IMG/VR virus record: IMGVR_UViG_3300032053_000094
Span: 1 to 55,923 of that record
Origin: a virus
Strand: one strand, 5' to 3'
DNA length: 55,923 bases
Below the pieces are notes generated by a model that made no database searches, was not told the origin of the DNA, and saw only the letters and a list, made by a program, of their open reading frames with translations. The position numbers and the translations under genes were made by a program. Positions 7,131 to 14,299 of the stretch are shown piece by piece; position 1 is the stretch's first letter; each line of letters opens with the position of its first letter.

Positions 7131-8000
7131 ATGGAATTACTTAGAATTTATCCAATTGCAAAAACTATACAACCTTTTATTAAAGGTGATGGTGATATAA
7201 CACCTGAAGGAATTTATAAGATAATAACTACAAATCAATATTTGTCATTTATAAATGAATTAATATCTCCTGATAATTTACCTGTATTAGTATTCACTGC
7301 TTACCAACTTTCTATCGGTAATTATGATGAAAAAATTGTTGGTAAAATTAAAAATAATTTATTTGGTTTTAACACTTATGAATTTGGTGACACTGAAAAT
7401 AATGTCGACTGTCCTAAGTGCGATGGTGGTGGTGAAGTAAGTTGTTCTGAATGTGATGGTAATGGTTCAGTAGAGTGTAGGACTTGTGATGGAACTGGTG
7501 AAGAGGATTGTGATGAATGTAACGGTACAGGTGAAGACAATGAAGGTGATAGTTGTAGTGATTGTCATGGTGGAGGTAAGTTTGCTTGTTCTAATTGTGC
7601 TGGGGATGCTAGTGAAGATTGTTCTGAGTGTGGTGGTGGTGGAAATGTTAGTTGTTGGGAATGTGAGGGTACGGGTGAACATCTAATTGACGATAAAGTA
7701 CCATATTCATTGTCAATATACGTATCATACGATACTCAACTAAAAAATGAAATTGAATCCATCATAACTCAAAATAAAGACATTGAAGGAAATTCATTAT
7801 TAAATGAAAAAACATTAACTATTTTTATTGCAGATTATGAAGCGGATACTGAAGAGGTCGAAGAAGTAGATTTAAAATTTGCAAATAAAAATTACTTTGG
7901 TAAAATTGTTGATTTTGAAGAATTAATAATAACTAAAAATCGTAATAATAAATTAACAATTAATAATTTGGATAATCTTGAAGAAAGATTTTATAAATAA
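7131..8000 (+). CDS. DnaJ-type zinc-finger (CxxCxGxG) protein
   Basis: 289 residues. The central segment (~88-185) carries eight CxxC knuckles, most of the form CxxCxGxG (CPKCDGGG, CSECDGNG, CRTCDGTG, CDECNGTG, CSDCHGGG, CSNCAGDA, CSECGGGG, CWECEGTG), twice the four of DnaJ. No J-domain HPD is present. Flanking regions are acidic and unrelated to DnaJ. It could be a DnaJ-like zinc hairpin acting as a disulfide or chaperone scaffold, or an assembly factor. The sixth knuckle (CSNCAGDA) lacks the usual glycines. Its own TATTTAT-type element suggests late expression. Confidence 0.8.
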   Translation: MELLRIYPIAKTIQPFIKGDGDITPEGIYKIITTNQYLSFINELISPDNLPVLVFTAYQLSIGNYDEKIVGKIKNNLFGFNTYEFGDTENNVDCPKCDGGGEVSCSECDGNGSVECRTCDGTGEEDCDECNGTGEDNEGDSCSDCHGGGKFACSNCAGDASEDCSECGGGGNVSCWECEGTGEHLIDDKVPYSLSIYVSYDTQLKNEIESIITQNKDIEGNSLLNEKTLTIFIADYEADTEEVEEVDLKFANKNYFGKIVDFEELIITKNRNNKLTINNLDNLEERFYK

Positions 8001-8597
8001 TTATTTACCCATTAAAACTCCACCTAAACTTGCAGATATATTAGATAAATGAGAAATATCGTTATCTTCTAACTTAGTTTTTCTTTTTGCAAAATCAATA
8101 CCTAAAATTCCTATGAATTTATCATCTATTGATTTAATTGCAAATAAATAACCTGATTTACATCCAGTATCTTCTGCAATATATTTTAAACCATAGGTGG
8201 CAATTGTTTCATCTTTAAAATCGGGTATCTGAATAGTATCATTTTCTAATAATTGATTAATTGACCTACTAAATAAATTTACTGGAATGCTTTGAAAATT
8301 TGATTGTATTGATGATACATTAGTATTAACTACTTCATAGATAATACTAAATTTTGCCATTGATTTTCCTGTTGGATAATAATTACCACCATTATGAAAT
8401 TGAGCAACCCATACTCTATCGGCTTTGAATTCGTCTCTTATAATTTCAATCTTTGTTTGGATTAATTCACCTTCTTTTAAAGTATCTTCAATAATATCGG
8501 GCTTTTTCTTTCTTTTGTCAAAAAATTGTTTAATTAGTAATAGGGATATAGGTCCTAAAATACCTGTGATAAATGCGACAATTACTTCAGAACTCAT
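8001..8597 (-). CDS. Membrane-anchored GAF-like protein
   Basis: 198 residues: one N-terminal transmembrane helix (~4-24, VIVAFITGILGPISLLLIKQ), a charged KRKKK stop, then a globular domain with VWVAQFHNGG, a SGYLFAIKSI strand and ILGIDF, resembling a GAF-type ligand-binding fold. No catalytic motif. Topology predicts the domain on the cytoplasmic side. Convergent with the zinc-finger gene with no gap. A TATTTAT-type element is at 8627-8634. The fold assignment is by pattern only. Confidence 0.65.
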   Translation of the reverse strand: MSSEVIVAFITGILGPISLLLIKQFFDKRKKKPDIIEDTLKEGELIQTKIEIIRDEFKADRVWVAQFHNGGNYYPTGKSMAKFSIIYEVVNTNVSSIQSNFQSIPVNLFSRSINQLLENDTIQIPDFKDETIATYGLKYIAEDTGCKSGYLFAIKSIDDKFIGILGIDFAKRKTKLEDNDISHLSNISASLGGVLMGK

Positions 8598-8626
8598 AGG
8601 GTTAGCGATTTTAAACTTTATAACTA

Positions 8627-8634
8627 ATAAATAT
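8627..8634 (-). promoter_or_regulatory. TATTTAT-type element
   Basis: Coding-strand ATATTTAT, 29 nt upstream of the start at 8597. Confidence 0.4.
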
Positions 8635-8661
8635 GATTATAAGTATAAAAAACTAAATATA

Positions 8662-9150
8662 TTATTCAAACACCTTATTTTTTTTAAACCAACTTGGGAT
8701 ATTTCTATTTTTCCAATTGGCAATTTCCGATTTTTCACCAATATAATAATTTCTATACGATTGTATAACATCTTCAACTTTGTAGTCGTTTGGCATTGCA
8801 AGTGCAGGTTTTGTAAGTCCTTTGTCACAAATTTGTGCTTTATTTGTGACACACCATTCAATCACATCCTGAGATTTATGTCTTTTACCATACCTGTAGG
8901 TGTACTCTTTAGATAATTCTAATCCAAGTTCACATAGGTACATATAATTAGTTAATGACTCTCTCGCCCATATGGAACAAGGATGGTTTTTGTGTGATAA
9001 TTTATAAGGTACTTGGTCGGTTACTTTATTAGTGATATGATGAACTCCACATAATAACTGAGCGGTTTCCAATATCATCTTAACAACGTGTTTGTCACAA
9101 TGATACTCAGCACATTTTTTAACATCCCAATCTAATAAAAATATATTCAT
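8662..9150 (-). CDS. Conserved phage protein with HCDKHVVKMILE motif
   Basis: 162 residues, strongly patterned: YHCDKHVVKMILETAQLL, HKNHPCSIWARES, YTYRYGKRHKSQ, ALAMPNDYK and YRNYYIGEKS..ANWKNR.IPSWF. These blocks are characteristic of a family seen in many tailed phages whose function I cannot name with confidence. The density of His, Asp, Lys and Arg suggests a small nucleic-acid enzyme. It follows the SPFH gene by one base and is probably translated from the same message. Confidence 0.75.
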   Translation of the reverse strand: MNIFLLDWDVKKCAEYHCDKHVVKMILETAQLLCGVHHITNKVTDQVPYKLSHKNHPCSIWARESLTNYMYLCELGLELSKEYTYRYGKRHKSQDVIEWCVTNKAQICDKGLTKPALAMPNDYKVEDVIQSYRNYYIGEKSEIANWKNRNIPSWFKKNKVFE

Positions 9151-9151
9151 A

Positions 9152-9694
9152 CTATATAATTTCTAAATTTGTGTTTGCTTGTTGTTTGTTAGAATCAGAC
9201 ATAATACGATAAGTTCTGACAACACCTAAATCAGTCAATGTAATACGTTCGATAGTAATACCCCAATCACTAACAATCTCTTGTACTTGGTCTTGTAAAT
9301 AAGGACTTATTTCATACAAATCAACCCAATTATATCCTTCTACGGTATCTCTAATAACACCCTGAGTAGTGTCCACAAGTACATCAGACGCATGCATCAC
9401 ATTCAGTAGGAATTTCTTAACATCGTTAACATGATACCTAACAATAGATTTAAGTACAATACTTTTTTCATCAAGGGTTGTCAACGTTTGAGGTTGAAGA
9501 TGAACGGTTTGTGTTATAACTTCATGAGTCCAAACTTTGTCTATAAATGGTATTTTAAATATTAAACCAGCATTAACAACTTTAATGAATTTACCAAACC
9601 TTAAAAAAACTCCTTTCTCCCATTGATTTACTATTGAAAAAGGAAGTACGTCACTAATTATGTGAATTAAAAAATCAATTAATTTGTCAAACAT
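9152..9694 (-). CDS. SPFH/Band-7 (stomatin-like) membrane protein
   Basis: 180 residues. A hydrophobic N-terminus (LIDFLIHIISDVLPF) precedes a typical SPFH core: WEKGVFLRFGKFIKVVNAGL, KIPFIDKV, LDEKSIVLKSIVRYHVND and WGITIERITLTDLG. It is shorter than cellular stomatins (250-300 residues) because the coiled-coil C-terminus is missing. SPFH proteins form membrane microdomain scaffolds and often regulate membrane proteases; a role in protecting or reshaping the host membrane is possible. Host-type promoter TATATTTG at 9715-9722. Confidence 0.85.
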   Translation of the reverse strand: MFDKLIDFLIHIISDVLPFSIVNQWEKGVFLRFGKFIKVVNAGLIFKIPFIDKVWTHEVITQTVHLQPQTLTTLDEKSIVLKSIVRYHVNDVKKFLLNVMHASDVLVDTTQGVIRDTVEGYNWVDLYEISPYLQDQVQEIVSDWGITIERITLTDLGVVRTYRIMSDSNKQQANTNLEII

Positions 9695-9714
9695 ATATTT
9701 TATTTTTATTTATA

Positions 9715-9722
9715 CAAATATA
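9715..9722 (-). promoter_or_regulatory. Host-type TAnnTTTG box
   Basis: Coding-strand TATATTTG, 20 nt upstream of the SPFH gene start. Confidence 0.55.
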
Positions 9723-9733
9723 CGACATTTACT

Positions 9734-9982
9734 TTACTTTACAAAATTTTTTATTTTGTAATAACACATTATAGATACCACTAATAAATTAAAAGTATAA
9801 TTTATCATTAACGGAACCTCTTTTAAATCAAACCCATAAAACAAACAAAATATCTCCCCAAATAACCACATTAAGAGAAACCCTAATCCTAGATGGCATC
9901 GTCCGTCCTTGATGGTTCTAAATAGCTCAGGGACTCCACAAAATGTAAGTAGTAAACTTCCTATTAATCCTGTATAGTTCAT
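9734..9982 (-). CDS. PQ-loop-like small membrane protein
   Basis: 82 residues from the ATG at 9982; upstream in-frame starts would overlap the previous gene, whose stop lies one base before this ATG. The sequence LIGSLLLTFCGVPELFRTI, then GRCHLGLGFLLMWLFGEIFC, is a single PQ-loop/SemiSWEET-like triple-helix unit (three TM segments). Such units dimerise into small-solute transporters. A phage example might affect host metabolite flux or membrane state; the substrate is unknown. Confidence 0.65.
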   Translation of the reverse strand: MNYTGLIGSLLLTFCGVPELFRTIKDGRCHLGLGFLLMWLFGEIFCLFYGFDLKEVPLMINYTFNLLVVSIMCYYKIKNFVK

Positions 9983-9983
9983 A

Positions 9984-10445
9984 TTAAATAATTTGAAATG
10001 CGTCGTGAACAATTTTTCTAATTGATTTTGAATCTTGTGTGTTTCCAATCACCGCACCATTTTTTAATGTAAATGCATGTCTCTTAACAATCAGGATATA
10101 ACTGCCTGTTGGATGCTTTTTAATAAACTGATTTAGAGTTGTTCTTTTCATTCCACCCTTCGCAATATCTAAGGTTCTCAACTTCTCAATTGGTTTAATT
10201 GACTTGTTATTAAAAGTTTCTCCCTTGGTTGACATAGTCGCCATTTTACAAGACACCGACATTGTTCCTTTTCTATTTTGTCTACCAAATTTTTCCTTAA
10301 CCCAAGTGTGGGCTTTATCATATGGAGCTTCATAAGCGGATGCAACGGCTCTAACAAAACAGTCATTAGTTTCACTTTTAGCTATTGCAGATTCTGAGTA
10401 CCCAATGATGGCGGTTGATGTTTGTATGTATGGTAATTGTTTCAT
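9984..10445 (-). CDS. Papain-like cysteine protease fold protein
   Basis: 153 residues from the ATG at 10445 (a start six codons earlier is possible). Motif NDCFVRAVASAYEAPYDKA resembles the catalytic-Cys helix of phage papain/C39-like enzymes, and KRHAFTLKNGAVIGNT supplies the His strand; an Asp/Asn follows in NTQDS. It may process phage or host proteins, or be a deubiquitinase-like remnant with no known substrate. Upstream is TACTTTTA, close to the host-type promoter box. Confidence 0.65.
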   Translation of the reverse strand: MKQLPYIQTSTAIIGYSESAIAKSETNDCFVRAVASAYEAPYDKAHTWVKEKFGRQNRKGTMSVSCKMATMSTKGETFNNKSIKPIEKLRTLDIAKGGMKRTTLNQFIKKHPTGSYILIVKRHAFTLKNGAVIGNTQDSKSIRKIVHDAFQII

Positions 10446-10480
10446 AATGTAAAAGTAATACATTATTTTGAGACGGCAAA

Positions 10481-11851
10481 TTATAATACCTTAATTTCTA
10501 CTCTACGATTTAATTGTCTGTTACCATCATTATTATTTGGAACTATAGGTTTTCTATTACCATATCCGACAGTAATTAAATTATCGGGTTTTAAACCTTT
10601 ACCAATAAGATATGACTTAACAGATACGGCTCTTTCTTCTGACTGTAAATCATTTCTTTTATTTAAACCGATAGCATCACTATGACCACCAATTTCAATT
10701 TTCATATCAGGACTATTACGCAATAATCTTATAATGATATCAAGTTGACGATAAGATTCTGGTCTCAATACAGAACTACCAAAATCAAAAAGTATTCTTC
10801 CTTTACTAAATTCAGTAAGTAACTTTTCATTACTCATAGTGTCTAAAGAATCACAAGGTATTGTTTTGGTAATATATAGAGTATCAACAATTGTTATCGT
10901 ATCTATTATGGGTTCAATTATTGTTTTTATCCTTGTTTTAGGACGAAAATTTTCAGGTATAATAGTTGTCGCAATATCTGCACCTCCCTTTTCCCCTGGT
11001 ACTTTATATTTAAAATTGGTTGAAACATATCCAATACTATCATTTTCTCCTATAGAAAAATACGCATCCCATCTTTTAGTGTTAATTGGTTTACCCACAT
11101 TAATTGGTTCTGACCAATGTAACCATGAACTATCTAATCTACGAGTCATCCAAATATCAAAGTTTCCAAGACCTCCTTTACTATCTGTTGAATAATAAAG
11201 AGTTTCATTGTCGGGAGCAATATAAGGACTCATCTCATCATAATCCTCAGTACTTAATTCGTCTAATTTAATCGGCATCGAATACTCATTAGTTGTATCA
11301 TTTAAATAACTAATCCAAAGGTCATTCCATTCACCATTTCTCTCATCATCAAAATAAAATATCATTACTTTTTCATCATGAGATAATGTAACCCCTGTAA
11401 ATTTACCTTTTGATAACCATTCATATCCACGAATTTTAATTGGTTGTGGTACACCCCAAACATCATTAAATTTACTTACAATAGAATAACCTCTACGAAT
11501 AATTCCGTTAGTACTACCATCTCTAGAACCTCTAATGACAATACGATTACCGTCAGGTGATGCCCAAAAAACACCATTATATCTCTCACAATTTATGTAA
11601 TCAGGTAATCTAACAGATTTAGACCAATCTCCATTTTGGTCACGTTCAGAAACCCAAATGTCTTGACCATCTTTATATTTATTTATGGGATTTCCCTCAA
11701 CAGTAAAAAATAGATAATGGCCATTGGCAGATACTACAGGTCTAATTTCCTGATATTTTGAATTAACGTTTTCATTTAAAAATTTAAGTTGTGCGTTAAC
11801 CCCTACTGTCATAAAAACAGATAAAATCAATAAGTTTAATAAATATTTCAT
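10481..11851 (-). CDS. Outer-membrane PD40 beta-propeller / OmpA-domain protein
   Basis: 456 residues. Signal peptide MKYLLNLLILSVFMTVGVNAQ. Residues ~35-280 contain WD40/PD40-like blades (RPVVSANGHYLFFT, WASPDGNRIVI, SPYIAPDNETLYYSTDS). Residues ~345-456 form an OmpA peptidoglycan-binding domain (ILFDFGSSVLRPES, GGHSDAIGLNKRNDLQSEER, VGYGNRKPIVPN, NRRVEIKVL). This architecture is common in Bacteroidetes (T9SS PorE-like and OmpA lipoproteins) and unusual in a phage. It would bridge the outer membrane and wall. Probably host-derived; roles could be envelope stabilisation, superinfection exclusion or receptor masking. Confidence 0.88.
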   Translation of the reverse strand: MKYLLNLLILSVFMTVGVNAQLKFLNENVNSKYQEIRPVVSANGHYLFFTVEGNPINKYKDGQDIWVSERDQNGDWSKSVRLPDYINCERYNGVFWASPDGNRIVIRGSRDGSTNGIIRRGYSIVSKFNDVWGVPQPIKIRGYEWLSKGKFTGVTLSHDEKVMIFYFDDERNGEWNDLWISYLNDTTNEYSMPIKLDELSTEDYDEMSPYIAPDNETLYYSTDSKGGLGNFDIWMTRRLDSSWLHWSEPINVGKPINTKRWDAYFSIGENDSIGYVSTNFKYKVPGEKGGADIATTIIPENFRPKTRIKTIIEPIIDTITIVDTLYITKTIPCDSLDTMSNEKLLTEFSKGRILFDFGSSVLRPESYRQLDIIIRLLRNSPDMKIEIGGHSDAIGLNKRNDLQSEERAVSVKSYLIGKGLKPDNLITVGYGNRKPIVPNNNDGNRQLNRRVEIKVL

Positions 11852-11887
11852 ATAATTAATATTTTGTATATTAATAAGTATTACACT

Positions 11888-12097
11888 TTTAAAAAAAATA
11901 ACACCCTAATTTATCCAACTTACAGGTGTATTGGCTGTCCCCCAATACGGGGTTAGGAATAATCATTCGTCTTCACGAAGTCGAGCTGACTTGCTCAGGA
12001 GTTATCCCCTTCACTCCAAAGTAGGTCCCCATACGGACATCACTCCGTTTCTCATCATGTAGGGTACATTATCCGTTGTCATGTTTCGGAACGTGTA
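11888..12097 (-). ncRNA. Structured untranslated segment at the 3' end of the tRNA unit
   Basis: About 200 nt without a gene. On the minus strand it contains successive hairpins: ATGTA-CCC-TACAT, ACGGA-GTGATG-TCCGT, GAGC-AAGTCA-GCTC, TTCGT-GAAG-ACGAA and GTATTGG-GGGACAG-CCAATAC, ending with ACACC...GGTGT and a run of eight T. None gives a canonical tRNA. It resembles in position the stable non-tRNA RNAs of the T4 tRNA cluster. Likely a co-transcribed stable RNA; family not recognised. Confidence 0.5.
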
Positions 12098-12166
12098 GTC
12101 TCATCAAGAATCGAACTTGAATCTACTGCTTAGAAGGCAGTCGTTCTATCCGTTGAACTATGAAAC
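12097..12166 (-). tRNA. tRNA-Arg (TCT)
   Basis: Acceptor GTTTCAT/ATGAGAC; anticodon stem ACTGC/GCAGT with loop CTTCTAA (anticodon TCT, reads AGA). T-arm CAAGTTCGATTCTTG. AGA is a common codon in this AT-rich genome. Confidence 0.88.
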
Positions 12167-12174
12167 CTAATAGT

Positions 12175-12278
12175 ACAAGAGGAAGGACTTGCACCTTCAT
12201 GCTGTTACCAGCGAGGGCATGTTACCCTTGTGTCTTTCTACTGATGATGGTACCACCATCTACTTCCACCACTCTTGT
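12175..12278 (-). tRNA. Aberrant type-II tRNA-like element (Leu/Ser-like)
   Basis: Acceptor ACAAGAG/CTCTTGT, T-arm GAAGG-TGCAAGT-CCTTC, and a long variable arm GCTG-GTAA-CAGC as in Leu/Ser tRNAs. The D-stem GTG/CAC encloses about 34 nt containing an extra hairpin (GATGGTG/CATCATC). The anticodon arm AGGG-TAACATG-CCCT lacks U33, so no anticodon can be assigned safely. Either a pseudo-tRNA or a tRNA-shaped stable RNA. Confidence 0.5.
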
Positions 12279-12287
12279 AAAAAACTG

Positions 12288-12359
12288 CGGTCTCAGCGGG
12301 AATCGAACCCGCCACATTCCCGTGACAGGGGAATATTATAACCAATTAACTATAAGACC
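12288..12359 (-). tRNA. tRNA-Asp (GTC)
   Basis: Acceptor GGTCTTA/TGAGACC, anticodon stem TTCCC/GGGAA with loop CTGTCAC (GTC), T-arm GCGGGTTCGATTCCCGC. Confidence 0.92.
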
Positions 12360-12365
12360 TTGAAA

Positions 12366-12504
12366 AAAGGAAAACAGAAGATGGGTCAGTGGACATCTGT
12401 TTTTATGATTGGCGTTACTCCGTATTTGAAGGATTGTCTCCTATTACCCCTCCGATTAATAACTGTTTCTAATGTTACCACCATTATCTATCTTTCCCCA
12501 ATCA
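12366..12504 (-). ncRNA. Second tRNA-like structured element with adjoining hairpin
   Basis: GATTGG/CCAATC ends (12407-12503) enclose a sequence with a GGTGGTAACATTAGAAACAG stretch like that in the element at 12175-12278, a TATTA/TAATA stem with a 10-nt G-rich loop, and a TTCAAAT T-loop-like string. It does not fold into a standard cloverleaf. A further hairpin AAAACAG..CATC..TGTTTT lies at 12371-12405. Family unknown. Confidence 0.35.
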
Positions 12505-12512
12505 ACCTTTTT

Positions 12513-13151
12513 TTATTTTATAATTCTACCCTTACTCCAACCTTCAGGTATTAAACTATCTTTTTTTATTTTTTTGTTTTCATCACCATTTGTTATCCAA
12601 CAAGTACCGTATTGTGAATTTTTTTCACCATTTTGTTTTATTTTATTTTTATCTCCTATTTTTCTTTTATGTTCCTCACTAATATTTTTATTTTTAGTGG
12701 TACTATAATTTATGACACCTTTTTTATGGTTTTTTATAGTATTTTCTATTAAAATCTTGATAATTTTTTTTCTAAAATCATTGTTTTTCCATTTCTCTAT
12801 CATATAGTCAGATGCTCCTTTACGAATCTTATCTAAAGTTTTTTTTGGTAACCCAATTAATCCTCCAGTTCCACCCTCTTTTAGATTCATACATAATCCA
12901 TCATTAACTAAATCAATATTCACTATTTTTTTTTCATGTTCAAGTAACGATTCTCTTGAATCAAAAAAATTTAAAATTTCTTTAGAATGATTCTCAATAC
13001 CATATTTTCTGATACTATATCTTAATCTTTTCCCACTACCTAAATAACCATCATCAATATTTGTTGTCGAATGAATTCCAATATAAAATCTATTGGTTAT
13101 TTTACAGGTTGTTTTATACATATAATGTATTTTCTTTTTTTGTCTTGGCAT
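12513..13151 (-). CDS. GIY-YIG homing endonuclease
   Basis: 212 residues. The N-terminal GIY-YIG domain reads MYKTTCKITNRFYIGIHST..DGYLGSG (Y-Y pair as MYK/FYIG), followed by IRKYG and a middle helix. C-terminal DNA-binding modules include ISEEHKRKIGDKN (NUMOD3-like) and WITNGDENKKIKKDS..PEGWSKGR. It lies inside the tRNA array between tRNA-Glu and the tRNA-like element, the classic location for such mobile genes. Nearly the same first 50 residues recur in the enzyme at 28075-28683. Coding-strand CATATTTATTAT is upstream of the ATG. Confidence 0.92.
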   Translation of the reverse strand: MPRQKKKIHYMYKTTCKITNRFYIGIHSTTNIDDGYLGSGKRLRYSIRKYGIENHSKEILNFFDSRESLLEHEKKIVNIDLVNDGLCMNLKEGGTGGLIGLPKKTLDKIRKGASDYMIEKWKNNDFRKKIIKILIENTIKNHKKGVINYSTTKNKNISEEHKRKIGDKNKIKQNGEKNSQYGTCWITNGDENKKIKKDSLIPEGWSKGRIIK

Positions 13152-13198
13152 AATTATCTTTTATAATAAATATGCTCAAGGTACAAAAAAGTTCAGGG

Positions 13199-13270
13199 TA
13201 CCACGGACGGGAATCGAACCCGTGACTCTTCCGTGAAAGGGAAGCGTCTTAACCCCTTGACCACCGCGGC
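13199..13270 (-). tRNA. tRNA-Glu (TTC)
   Basis: Acceptor GCCGCGG/CCGTGGT (two G-U pairs), anticodon stem CTTCC/GGAAG with loop CTTTCAC, T-arm ACGGGTTCGATTCCCGT. Confidence 0.92.
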
Positions 13271-13272
13271 AT

Positions 13273-13401
13273 TTAATTTTTTTTATTATCTAAAATTTCA
13301 TTAATAACATTTTTTGCGTTTTTAATTTCATCTTCAGGTAAAGCCCAAATAAACAAAGAAATTAAAATAAAAACTGTTACAAAATAGAGTATTGTTACCA
13401 T
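13273..13401 (-). CDS. 42-aa single-pass membrane peptide
   Basis: Start ATG at 13401, stop 13273-13275. MVTILYFVTVFILISLFIWAL forms one TM helix (split here: 20 residues then L), followed by an acidic/basic tail (PEDEIKNAKNVINEILDNKKN). It lies between tRNA-Glu and the next small gene. No family recognised; supported by the clean frame and Asn/Lys-rich codon use like neighbours. Confidence 0.5.
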   Translation of the reverse strand: MVTILYFVTVFILISLFIWALPEDEIKNAKNVINEILDNKKN

Positions 13402-13417
13402 ATTATTTTTATTTTAT

Positions 13418-13759
13418 TTATAATCCTTTTGTTATCCAATTACACATTGCATTTGACATTGAGATATCTTCCTTTGACATATTAAACATTTCTTCCTCGG
13501 TCATTACCGTTACACCGCCATAACTTGATATAGTATGGTTAGGATTGTTGGTATAAACATCTACAATCCCGTTATCGCCACTATATTCATCACAGATGTC
13601 CTGAACCGAAAACTCATTTTTATGATTACTCCAACGTATGGAACCATAACACCTTAATTCGGTTAAATATATAAACCCATCAGAGGTGTCTAATATCTCC
13701 TGATAAAGTTTGTTGGCTTTGTTTTTAGCCCTCACATAATTTTTAATTAATTGTTCCAT
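13418..13759 (-). CDS. 113-aa hypothetical protein, probably leaderless
   Basis: The start at 13759 (MEQLIKNYVRAKNKANKLYQ) is chosen because a perfect host-type promoter (TATCTTTG) ends 4 nt before this ATG; the longer frame would begin upstream of the transcript start. Residues ~25-100 include RCYGSIRWSNHKNEF, VQDICDEYSGDNGIVDVYTN and SSYGGVTVM: a mixed alpha/beta domain with no known match. Located inside the tRNA cluster but with its own promoter. Confidence 0.7.
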   Translation of the reverse strand: MEQLIKNYVRAKNKANKLYQEILDTSDGFIYLTELRCYGSIRWSNHKNEFSVQDICDEYSGDNGIVDVYTNNPNHTISSYGGVTVMTEEEMFNMSKEDISMSNAMCNWITKGL

Positions 13760-13763
13760 AACA

Positions 13764-13795
13764 CAAAGATATAAAACCTTTTTCAAACAAACAAA
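13764..13795 (-). promoter_or_regulatory. Host-type promoter, leaderless start
   Basis: Coding strand TTTG, 20 nt, TATCTTTG; the G is 4 nt from the ATG at 13759. Confidence 0.75.
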
Positions 13796-13805
13796 ACTTT
13801 TTTTG

Positions 13806-13878
13806 AGCCCAAGATAGGAATCGAACCTACAACCTTCACTTTACAAAAGTGCTGCTCTGCCAATTGAGCTACTCGGGC
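13806..13878 (-). tRNA. tRNA-Thr (TGT)
   Basis: Acceptor GCCCGAG/CTTGGGC, anticodon stem CACT/AGTG with loop TTTGTAA (TGT), T-arm GTAGGTTCGATTCCTAT. Confidence 0.92.
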
Positions 13879-13885
13879 ATGTTAG

Positions 13886-13957
13886 TGTGACAGCGGGATT
13901 CGAACCCTGATTAACTGAACCACAATCAGTCGTGTTAACCTTTACACTACAGTCACC
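13886..13957 (-). tRNA. tRNA-His (GTG)
   Basis: Anticodon stem ACTGA/TCAGT with loop TTGTGGT (GTG); acceptor GTGACTG/CTGTCAC with one T-T mismatch; the extra G-1 expected for His is present at 13957; T-arm CAGGGTTCGAATCCCGC. Confidence 0.9.
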
Positions 13958-13962
13958 ATATG

Positions 13963-14034
13963 CACGCATGTAAGGACTCGAACCTTCATCTTCGGTTTTG
14001 GAGACCGACATTCTACCAATTGAACTACACACGC
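13963..14034 (-). tRNA. tRNA-Trp (CCA)
   Basis: Acceptor GCGTGTG/CATGCGT (several G-U pairs), anticodon stem CGGT/ACCG with loop CTCCAAA (CCA), T-arm GAAGGTTCGAGTCCTTA. Confidence 0.9.
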
Positions 14035-14043
14035 ATTTTATTG

Positions 14044-14115
14044 AGGTCAGAATCAGATTCGAACTGATGTAAAAGGTTTTGCAGACCTTCGCCTAAACCA
14101 CTCGGCCATCCGACC
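14044..14115 (-). tRNA. tRNA-Cys (GCA)
   Basis: Acceptor GGTCGGA/TCTGACC, anticodon stem AGGT/ACCT with loop CTGCAAA (GCA), T-arm ATCAGTTCGAATCTGAT. Confidence 0.92.
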
Positions 14116-14121
14116 ATAAAA

Positions 14122-14154
14122 CAAAAAACCCCGAGATTTTGTCCCGAGGTTTTC
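14122..14154 (-). terminator. Hairpin terminator/attenuator ahead of the tRNAs
   Basis: Minus-strand AAAACCTCGGGA-CAAAA-TCTCGGGGTTTTTTG. It lies between the upstream promoter (14300-14331) and tRNA-Cys, so tRNA transcription from that promoter would need read-through. Confidence 0.75.
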
Positions 14155-14174
14155 TGAAATGTTATTTATAATTT

Positions 14175-14276
14175 TTATTTATAAAACAAATTGGAACTTC
14201 GGTACATAATAACATCACACTCTTGATGCCAAGTTGTGCAAACCGTAGATGACGTTGTATGTTTTTGAGTTCTCAT
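14175..14276 (-). CDS. Possible 33-aa leader peptide upstream of the tRNA array
   Basis: ATG 14274-14276 to TAA 14175-14177, about 24 nt downstream of a perfect host-type promoter and directly before a terminator hairpin. Peptide MRTQKHTTSSTVCTTWHQEC.. contains two Cys, two His, one Trp and many Thr. Those residues are exactly decoded by the Cys, Trp, His and Thr tRNAs encoded downstream. The match could be chance in so short a peptide, but the layout is that of an attenuator leader. Confidence 0.45.
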   Translation of the reverse strand: MRTQKHTTSSTVCTTWHQECDVIMYRSSNLFYK

Positions 14277-14299
14277 TGTTTTAATTTTTAATTGTTTCA

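Noticed and set aside
7467-7686. Two Val/Thr/Ser-rich frames overlapping the zinc-knuckle gene
   Set aside because: They are shadows of the repetitive CxxCxGxG coding region; composition mirrors the real frame.
8662-9150. T4 DenV-type pyrimidine dimer glycosylase
   Set aside because: None of the DenV N-terminal catalytic residues or its length pattern is present; only loosely similar in being a small basic phage protein.
12175-12278. Plus-strand tRNA at the same place
   Set aside because: The acceptor is symmetric, but T-loop-like TGCAAGT and type-II variable arm are only correct on the minus strand.
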